Assembly (NCBI GenBank): GCA_021404685.1
Contig: QWHC01000001.1
Span: 186,001 to 250,000 of the forward strand
Source of the DNA: Chloroflexi bacterium CFX4
GTDB taxonomy: Bacteria; Chloroflexota; Anaerolineae; Aggregatilineales; UBA2796
Reading direction: 5' to 3'
DNA: 64,000 nt
In this document: one piece after another, positions 58,269 to 64,000 of the stretch
Layout: each line of letters begins with the position of its first letter
How positions within the stretch are numbered: the stretch's first letter is position 1
Notes under the pieces: model-generated
What the model was told of the DNA's origin: nothing
Database searches by the model: none
What the model saw: the letters and a program-made list of their open reading frames with translations, nothing else
Translations under genes and position numbers: made by a program

Positions 58269-60126
58269 ATTGCCCGCCAATCCCTTCAAAGCCACGCGGC
58301 GGACGTGATCGGCGCCGCAGCACTGCCCACACAAAGCGCGGCAGCCGACTTGCCATGCGCCGCCAGCGCCACGGTTGCTTAATCAAGCGGTGCAGCCATT
58401 CCAAGCCAAGCCGCTGCATCCACAACGGCGCACGCTGCGCCACGCCCGCCGTGAAATCGAAGGCGCCGCCAACGCCAAGCGCCACATGCACCTGTAGGCG
58501 CGGCAGATTGCGCGCTAACCACTTTTCCTGAGCAGGTGAGCCATACGCCACAAACAAAATATCGGCATGGGCGGCGTTGACCAACGCGACGATCTGATCC
58601 TCCGCCGCGGGTGAGGGATCGCCGCCATATGTGCCAACGATTTGCAAGGTCGGGAAGCGCTCGCGCAGGCGTGCAGCGGCACGGGCTGCCACGCCTTCCG
58701 CCGCGCCCAGCAAGAACAACCGCCAGCCTTCCCGTGCGGCGCGCTCTGCGATCAGCGGCAGACTATCCGAGCCTGTCACGCGCTCTGGCAGTGCCGCGCC
58801 TAAATGCCGCGCCGCCCACAACAAGCCGACTCCATCGGCGGTGACCAGCGCACAGCGCCGCAGAATGGTATAGAACAGCACATCGTGCTGCGCCAACATC
58901 ACCAGTTCTGGGTTGGCAGTGCAGATCAGGCGCGCCGCGCCCGATTCACTCACCCACACGCCGATCTGATCAAGAAATTCGGCAAAGGTCAGCCGATCCA
59001 ACGGCACGCCCAGCACTTCTAAGGCAGGCGGGCGCGCCCGCTGCACGATTGCCGTCTGGCTCTCACCCTTGATAAGCTGCTCAGGCGTGATCAGACGCAT
59101 ACAGGTACGCGCCGCGCAGCCGCTCCGCAGTCCAACGCTTTTCCCAATGTAGGCGCAGGGCGAACACAACACGCCTGAGCGTGCGATGACAGCCTCGCCG
59201 CCATGCGGACGCCAGGCTTGCCATGCGAAATGGTTGGTCGCGCCAAATGGCGTATAGAGCGCAAGGTGCGGCACGGCTGCTGCAAGGTGCATCACGCCGC
59301 TATCGCCGCCGATGAAGACGGCGCAGCGCGCCAAGACGGCGGCAAGCTGCCCAAGCGTCGTCTTGCCGACAAGGTTGATGGGCGGCGTGCGAAGTTGCCC
59401 GATCAACGCCTCTGAGTCGTCACCCACCCCGCCGATCAGCACGATGCGGCTGCCGTGCTGCGCGGCGAAATGCTCAGCCGCCGCCGCAAAGCCTTCCGCT
59501 GACCAACGGCGTGCCACATTCAGCGCGCCGCTGCCGCTGTGAACTGCTACGTAGCCGCTTTCGGGCAGGTGCTGCGCGGCCCACGCCGCGTCCAACTCGG
59601 ACATGCCCACGCGCAGCGGAAAGCGCTCAGGTGAATCGGCTGCGCCAAGCTGCGCTGCCACCTTCAGCCAATAGGCAGCCTGATGCCGCACGCCAAAGCC
59701 CTGATCATGGACGCGCTGCGTTAGAAACCAAGCGCGCCCATCCGCCAATCCCACGCGGATCGGCGCACCCGTGCCAAGCACAACAGCTGCGTGCTTCCAA
59801 GCGCCAAAGCGCGTGCTAAGCTGGTGAAAGAGCAGGACAGCCTGATAGCGCTCAGCGCGCAAACGGCGTAAAAAACGCACCAACTGCCACAGGGCAGCAG
59901 GCTTGAGCAGGTCGGCGGCGCGTTCGTAGGCGCGCAGCGGGAAGATCAAAACCTGATCGGCAAGCCCTGTGCCCTCTAAAATCGGCGCGGCGTGCGCGCT
60001 GGTCAGCACGTCTAGGCGCGCCGTGGGAAATGCCTCACGCAGGGCGGCGAGGGCAGGCGTCGCCGTGATCAGATCGCCAATATCAGAGGTCTTGATGCAC
60101 AAAATGCGCTGAAGGTCAGGTGTCAT
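58261..60126 (-). CDS. Fused glycosyltransferase: GT9 (heptosyltransferase-like) plus GT26 (WecG/TagA-like)
   Basis: 621 residues comprising two enzymes. Residues 1-350 are GT9: ILCIKTSDIGDLITATPAL, VAVHSGSGALNVARRWSAEG, FIGGDSGVMHLAAAV and a Cys-rich end (CSPC...CAARTCM). Residues 370-600 are GT26: ICTANPELVMLAQHD, LVTADGVGLLWAARHLG, LFLLGAAEG, LFVAYGSPAQEKWL and GVGGAFDFTAGVAQRAP. GT9 moves heptose-like sugars; GT26 moves N-acetylmannosaminuronate or N-acetylmannosamine to lipid-linked acceptors. The fusion suggests successive steps on one glycan. It overlaps both neighbours by 4-8 bp. Confidence 0.87.
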   Translation of the reverse strand: MTPDLQRILCIKTSDIGDLITATPALAALREAFPTARLDVLTSAHAAPILEGTGLADQVLIFPLRAYERAADLLKPAALWQLVRFLRRLRAERYQAVLLFHQLSTRFGAWKHAAVVLGTGAPIRVGLADGRAWFLTQRVHDQGFGVRHQAAYWLKVAAQLGAADSPERFPLRVGMSELDAAWAAQHLPESGYVAVHSGSGALNVARRWSAEGFAAAAEHFAAQHGSRIVLIGGVGDDSEALIGQLRTPPINLVGKTTLGQLAAVLARCAVFIGGDSGVMHLAAAVPHLALYTPFGATNHFAWQAWRPHGGEAVIARSGVLCSPCAYIGKSVGLRSGCAARTCMRLITPEQLIKGESQTAIVQRARPPALEVLGVPLDRLTFAEFLDQIGVWVSESGAARLICTANPELVMLAQHDVLFYTILRRCALVTADGVGLLWAARHLGAALPERVTGSDSLPLIAERAAREGWRLFLLGAAEGVAARAAARLRERFPTLQIVGTYGGDPSPAAEDQIVALVNAAHADILFVAYGSPAQEKWLARNLPRLQVHVALGVGGAFDFTAGVAQRAPLWMQRLGLEWLHRLIKQPWRWRRMASRLPRFVWAVLRRRSRPPRGFEGIGGQYG

Positions 60127-61244
60127 CGTGTGGCTGCCTCACAAAGCGCCTGAAAGGTTTGTTCGGCAGCGCGCCGCCAGGTGAATTGGGCAGCCTGTGT
60201 GCCGCCCCGCTCAATCAACGCGGCGCGCAAGGCAGCATCCTCGACAAGGCGTGCTATGCCTGCGCTAATCGCCTCCACCGAGCTTGGATCAACCAGCACG
60301 GCAGCCTTGCCCACCAGTTCGGGCAGCGAGGACGTTTCCGCGCACAGGACGGGCGTGCCGCAGCGCATTGCCTCCAGCACGGGAAAGCCAAAGCCTTCAT
60401 AGAGCGAGGGAAAGACGAAAGCAAGCGCGCCGCTATAAAGCGCCGCAACGTGCGAATCAGCCACATAGCCCGTGATGTGCAACCGACTGTGCAAGGCAGG
60501 CGGTAAGTGTGCGTAGAGATCGCGCTGTGGCTGCAATAGCCAGCCGACTTGCCCTGCCAACACCAGCGCTAAATCGGGATCAGCGCTGCGTGCTAGGTAG
60601 GCGGCGAACGCCTGCACAAGGCGCGTCAGGTTCTTGCGCGGCTGAAGCGTGCCAAGAAAGAGTAAATAGCGTGCAGGCAAGCGGTAGGCAGCACGGGCAG
60701 CGGCGATCTGATCCGCAGTGGTGCGCTCAATGCCTTCCACACCGGGATAGACCACGCGAATCTTGGCGTCTGAGGTGCCGTACTGCCCGATCAAATCACG
60801 GCGGGTAGCGCCCGAATCAGCCAGGATACGATCTGCACGCCACGCGCTGTAGCGTGTGGTCAGCTCGAGGTAGAGTCGCTCTTTCAGGCGGTGCGCCTTC
60901 GGAAAGAAGCGGTAGCCAAGATCATGCACAGTCACAACGGCACGCCCACGAAAGCGAAAGGGCAGCGTATGGGCTGGCACAAAAACAACATCAGGCGCGT
61001 GCTGCGCCAGTGCTGCCGCAAAGCGCGTATGCGTCCAGGCGCGGCGGGCGGGCAACACATAATGGGTGACGTTTGGCAGGGCAGGCAGCAGATCGGGCGC
61101 GGGTGCATCCCGAAAGTAGAGGCTGAAACGCTGATCAGCGCTGTGGGGCAGCTTGAGCAGGGCGCGGATGAGTTGCAGGGCGTAGTTTTCTGTGCCGGTG
61201 CGCCGCGCCGTTGTGGTGCGGCTGGCATCTATGGCGATGTGCAT
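60123..61244 (-). CDS. Glycosyltransferase family 4
   Basis: 373 residues of GT-B fold. The N-terminus MHIAIDASRTTTARRTGTENYA is typical of mannosyl/rhamnosyl transferases. The donor site includes LFLGTLQPRKNLTRLVQAF and the E-x7-E motif SLYEGFGFPVLEAMRCGTPV. It adds a sugar from a nucleotide donor to a lipid-linked glycan, probably in the same pathway as the GT9-GT26 fusion, with which it overlaps by 4 bp (ATGA). It is first of the three glycan genes. Confidence 0.9.
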   Translation of the reverse strand: MHIAIDASRTTTARRTGTENYALQLIRALLKLPHSADQRFSLYFRDAPAPDLLPALPNVTHYVLPARRAWTHTRFAAALAQHAPDVVFVPAHTLPFRFRGRAVVTVHDLGYRFFPKAHRLKERLYLELTTRYSAWRADRILADSGATRRDLIGQYGTSDAKIRVVYPGVEGIERTTADQIAAARAAYRLPARYLLFLGTLQPRKNLTRLVQAFAAYLARSADPDLALVLAGQVGWLLQPQRDLYAHLPPALHSRLHITGYVADSHVAALYSGALAFVFPSLYEGFGFPVLEAMRCGTPVLCAETSSLPELVGKAAVLVDPSSVEAISAGIARLVEDAALRAALIERGGTQAAQFTWRRAAEQTFQALCEAATR

Positions 61245-61253
61245 AGGGCAGGG

Positions 61254-61991
61254 CTAATCGCGTTCGCGCAAAGCACGCGGCAGCCACAGCAGTGCCGCGC
61301 CGATCAGGGCAAGCGGCGCAAGGCGCACAAGGCTGATCAACACATCGGACGAGAAGGCGCCTTCGGCGACGGGAATCGCCACCAAGCCGACCACAATCAG
61401 GGCAAGGGCAGGCAGCACCACACCGCTATCACGCCCGCGCCCAAACAAGTAGCCGAGCAGCAGCGCCGCGCCAACCACCATAATGCCAAACGTCCAGAGC
61501 TGTGTTGTGGTCAACTTGCCGTCGGCGGTCAGTGCCGCCAAGCCAAGCCAGCCGCCAAGCGTCACGCCGATGAGGAACAGGCTGCGCTCACGCCTGCCAT
61601 TGATGAAAAAGCGCGCCAAGAGCGCCAACGCCAACGCGCCAACGCCTGCGCCAAGCAGCACCAGCGGCGGATAGTCTTGCACCTCTGGCGTGATTGTCTC
61701 GCTGAGCAGCAGCACGCCATAGCCTATCAGCAGCAGGGCGGGAATAACCATGCTGAACTGCGTGCGGCGGCGGCTGCGGAATTGTGAGAGGCGGGCGGGA
61801 CGCGCTAGGTCGGCATCGGCGTTGGCATCGGCGGCATTGAGGGCAGCTGCCTCAGCACGGATCGGCTCGCTCTCCGCCTGATTGGGATCAGCGGCAGCCT
61901 CGGCGGCTTGGAAGGCGCTTTCGGGCGGCACGTCAGGCGCGGCAGCCGTGAAAGCATCGGGTTGGGCGTCGTCGTTGGGTAGCTCGCTCAT
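61254..61991 (-). CDS. Polytopic membrane protein with acidic N-terminal tail
   Basis: 245 residues from ATG 61991 (AAGAGA upstream). The first 90 residues are Ala/Asp/Glu/Pro-rich and presumably cytoplasmic; about seven hydrophobic segments follow from MVIPALLLIGYGVLLL to LIGAALLWLPRAL. I do not recognise a family. It begins 23 bp after the Ser/Thr kinase stop and ends 9 bp before the GT4 gene, so it belongs to the kinase-to-glycan gene row. It could be a kinase target or a glycan-related membrane protein; neither is shown. Confidence 0.65.
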   Translation of the reverse strand: MSELPNDDAQPDAFTAAAPDVPPESAFQAAEAAADPNQAESEPIRAEAAALNAADANADADLARPARLSQFRSRRRTQFSMVIPALLLIGYGVLLLSETITPEVQDYPPLVLLGAGVGALALALLARFFINGRRERSLFLIGVTLGGWLGLAALTADGKLTTTQLWTFGIMVVGAALLLGYLFGRGRDSGVVLPALALIVVGLVAIPVAEGAFSSDVLISLVRLAPLALIGAALLWLPRALRERD

Positions 61992-62014
61992 GGTGTCTCT
62001 TGGCAAACAGCCCT

Positions 62015-63946
62015 TTATTGAAAGACGAAAAAGGCAACGGAAAGGCGCGGCTGGATCAGGACGTTGCCGCTCGTTCGCACTTCCCACTGACCAACACGGA
62101 CGCCGCCTTGGGCGGGTGTGCGCCCGCGCAGCGGGAAACGGGCTTCTTCGCCGGGGCGGACGGGCGCGGTGTTGCTCATCTCGATGCGGCGCGGCAAGTT
62201 AAAGCGCTCACCTTCAATATAATTAATGCTGGTGCCGGGCAGCCAATCGCAGTTACCAGTATTCCGCAGCACCACATCGGTTTCCAGCGGCGTGTTGGCG
62301 CGGATTGGATTTCTGGGCGCCAGCGGATCAGGCGGTTCAGGCGCGATCAGTTCATATTCCAAGACGCATAAGCGCGCTGTGGCGGTGTAGTCCGGCGTGG
62401 GCGAGACGAGGGCGCGCTGAGTCTCGAAGAAGGCGACAATGGTCTGCTGGACAACGGTTGCTGTCGCATTGGCGGCAACCACCGTCGCCGCTTCAATAGT
62501 TGCCGTGATGTTGGGGGTCGGCGTCGGTGTGTTGGAAGGCGTCAGGGTTGCCGTGGGTGTGGGCGTGTTGGTGGGTGTTGGCGAAGGCGTCTCGGTCGGT
62601 GTGGGCGTCGGCGTCACCGTGGCGGTAGGTGTATGGGTCGGCGTTGGTGTGTGGGTGGACGTTGGTGAAGGCGTCTCGGTTGGTGTGGAAGTCGGCGTCA
62701 CCGTGGCGGTAGGTGTATGGGTCGGCGTTGCTGAGGCAGTCTGAGTCGCCGTTGGGCTAGGCGTCTGGGTTGGCGTCAGGGTGAACGTTGGGCTAGACGT
62801 GTTGGTCGGCGTCGGTGAGGGCGTCACCGTCAGGGTAAAGGTTGGGCTAGGCGTCGGTGTGTGGGTGGGCGTCGGCGTAATCGTTGGGGAGGGCGTCTCG
62901 CTAGGGCGCAGCGCAATGCCTAAAAGCGGAATTTCGCCTGTAGCAAAGCTGAGGGCGGCAATGCCGATCACCAGTACAGCGATGACCAACGCACCAATGG
63001 CAAGCCATGAACGGCTGGGCAGCGCGGATGCGGACGGGTTGGCAAGTTTCACCGTATCGCTGATTGGCGTCCGCAAGGGTGTATCTTCGGTGCGGGCGGG
63101 CAGCATGTAGGGCTGTCCGGCAAAGGCGTTCAGGTCTTCCAGCATGGCGGAAGCGCTTGGGTAGCGCTCATCAGGGTCTTTCGCCATCGCCTTCAGCACG
63201 ATCTGCTCTAGGGCGGGCGGAATGTTTGGGTTGAATAAGGTCGGTGGCGGCAGCGGGTCGCGCACATGCTTGAGGATGATCGCCACGGGCGTATCGCCGT
63301 CGTAGGGCAGTCTGCCAGTCAGCATTTGGTAAAGGATGACGCCCATGGAGTAAATATCGGAGCGCTCATCGCTGTTTTCGCCCAAGCCGTGTTCGGGCGA
63401 CATAAAGGCGGGTGTGCCAACCATACCACCGCTAAGCGTCATGGTGTTGCCGGAAAGAATCTTGGCAATGCCGAAATCGGTGAGGACGACGCGCCCACCG
63501 CGGTCAATCATTAGGTTGGCGGGCTTCAAGTCGCGGTGAATCATGCCTTGGGCGTGGGCGTAGACCAACGCCTCCAGCGCTTGGCGCATAATGCGGACAA
63601 CCTCATCAATGGGCAGAAATTCGCCGTTGGGGCGCACCATGTAATCTTTGAGGGTGGGGCCTTCGATCAGCTCCATGACCATGAAATGGTGCTTATCGCC
63701 GGGTACGTCCTCGTCGGGTGCTTCGGCAAAGTCATAGACTTGCACAATGTTGTTGTGGCGCAAGCGTGCCACGTTGCGCGCTTCCCGCCCGAAACGCTCG
63801 GCAAATTCTTGATCATCCGCAAGGAATGAGTGCAGCACCTTGATTGCTACATAGCGATCAAGGGCGGGCTGATATGCCTTATAAACTTCTGCCATGCCGC
63901 CGCGCCCAAGGCGCTCAACAGCTTCGTAGTTGCCAAACTTCTTCAC
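62015..63946 (-). CDS. PknB-like Ser/Thr protein kinase with Pro-Thr stalk and NBR1-like domain
   Basis: 643 residues. The kinase domain (7-265) has [12 protein letters not shown]36 (VAIKVLH), HRDLKPAN with D139, and DFG with D157; [11 protein letters not shown] is the activation loop end. A membrane helix (about 325-348) follows. Roughly 150 residues of [13 protein letters not shown] repeats form an extended external stalk, then a beta-sandwich (about 520-643; [27 protein letters not shown]) resembling the Ig-like NBR1 domain. It likely senses an envelope signal and phosphorylates cytoplasmic targets. No PASTA repeats are present. The start is GTG 63946. Confidence 0.9.
   Translation of the reverse strand: MKKFGNYEAVERLGRGGMAEVYKAYQPALDRYVAIKVLHSFLADDQEFAERFGREARNVARLRHNNIVQVYDFAEAPDEDVPGDKHHFMVMELIEGPTLKDYMVRPNGEFLPIDEVVRIMRQALEALVYAHAQGMIHRDLKPANLMIDRGGRVVLTDFGIAKILSGNTMTLSGGMVGTPAFMSPEHGLGENSDERSDIYSMGVILYQMLTGRLPYDGDTPVAIILKHVRDPLPPPTLFNPNIPPALEQIVLKAMAKDPDERYPSASAMLEDLNAFAGQPYMLPARTEDTPLRTPISDTVKLANPSASALPSRSWLAIGALVIAVLVIGIAALSFATGEIPLLGIALRPSETPSPTITPTPTHTPTPSPTFTLTVTPSPTPTNTSSPTFTLTPTQTPSPTATQTASATPTHTPTATVTPTSTPTETPSPTSTHTPTPTHTPTATVTPTPTPTETPSPTPTNTPTPTATLTPSNTPTPTPNITATIEAATVVAANATATVVQQTIVAFFETQRALVSPTPDYTATARLCVLEYELIAPEPPDPLAPRNPIRANTPLETDVVLRNTGNCDWLPGTSINYIEGERFNLPRRIEMSNTAPVRPGEEARFPLRGRTPAQGGVRVGQWEVRTSGNVLIQPRLSVAFFVFQ
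62577..62744 (-). repeat. 84-bp tandem repeat in the kinase stalk region
   Basis: Two successive 84-bp units (62577-62660 and 62661-62744), nearly identical for about 69 bp, encode 28-residue Pro-Thr blocks such as [20 protein letters not shown]. The wider stretch 62510-62900 is low-complexity GTGTGGGCGTCGG-type sequence. Unit number may vary between strains and assemblies may collapse it. Confidence 0.75.
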
Positions 63947-64000
63947 AAGTGCAGCTCGCGTGCTTTTCTGCTAGGTGCTGACGCCGCACGAGAGTATAGC

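Noticed and set aside
62510..62900. CRISPR or regulatory repeats in the GTGGGCGTCGG-rich stretch
   Set aside because: The repeats keep the kinase reading frame and encode a Pro-Thr stalk, so they are coding low-complexity sequence.

Overview
The window looks like a chromosomal segment of a member of the Chloroflexota, probably an Anaerolineae-like lineage assembled from an environment. This is an inference from gene style, not a search. The signs are three neighbouring TPR / transmembrane / PD40 beta-propeller proteins with Pro-Thr linkers, a serine/threonine kinase with a long Pro-Thr stalk, a Thermus-type isocitrate dehydrogenase, and a moderately high G+C content. Several sigma-A type promoters (TTGACA/TATAAT-like, 16-18 bp spacing) can be read directly. 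The window is gene dense, genes run in short operons on both strands, and no phage, transposase or CRISPR array is visible.

Layout. Positions 1-7.3 kb hold the end of an SGNH hydrolase, a hybrid sensor kinase, hsp20-lon, a stand-alone receiver and a PHP/AlbA_2 fusion. A TdeIII-like type II restriction-modification operon (7.4-9.6 kb) follows. A PLP decarboxylase (9.7-11.1 kb) has a strong promoter and a leader containing an intrinsic terminator. Next come a DMT permease, isocitrate dehydrogenase, a secreted metalloprotease and a PHP protein (11.5-17.1 kb), then the TPR/PD40 paralogue row (17.1-20.7 kb), peroxiredoxin and dnaJ (20.9-22.8 kb). A 700-bp non-coding stretch with phased 11-bp repeats and a perfect 9-1-9 palindrome leads into a ferric-iron ABC operon (23.5-27.5 kb). 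After an M20 hydrolase, an ECF sigma factor and a Bax-inhibitor protein lies a sugar locus (30.7-39.0 kb): LacI regulator with two operators, binding protein, two permeases, GH3 enzyme and GH8 enzyme, best read as xylo-oligosaccharide uptake and breakdown that relies on an ATPase encoded elsewhere.

From 39.2 to 44.6 kb are a divergent YchF-like GTPase, an SDR epimerase, a flavin amine oxidase with a decayed small gene behind it, and pruA/rocA. A second restriction-modification pair, XcyI-like, sits at 44.6-47.1 kb between near-identical 26-bp direct repeats and beside the stump of another methyltransferase gene; this is the clearest recently acquired element. Then come an exonuclease, a DUF3352-like secreted protein and an MFS exporter; the ffh-rpsP-khpA-rimM translation cluster (51.3-53.9 kb); an amidase; a TIGR00725/LOG-like protein; tRNA-Gln; an ArsR/AHSA1 pair; and a glycan cluster (heptose-7-P kinase, GT9-GT26 fusion, GT4), ending in a membrane protein and a Ser/Thr kinase.

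The strongest leads for something undescribed are the repeat-flanked restriction-modification module, the decarboxylase leader, the PHP-AlbA_2 fusion, the GT9-GT26 fusion with a heptose kinase in a probably monoderm lineage, and the phased repeat array ahead of the iron operon.
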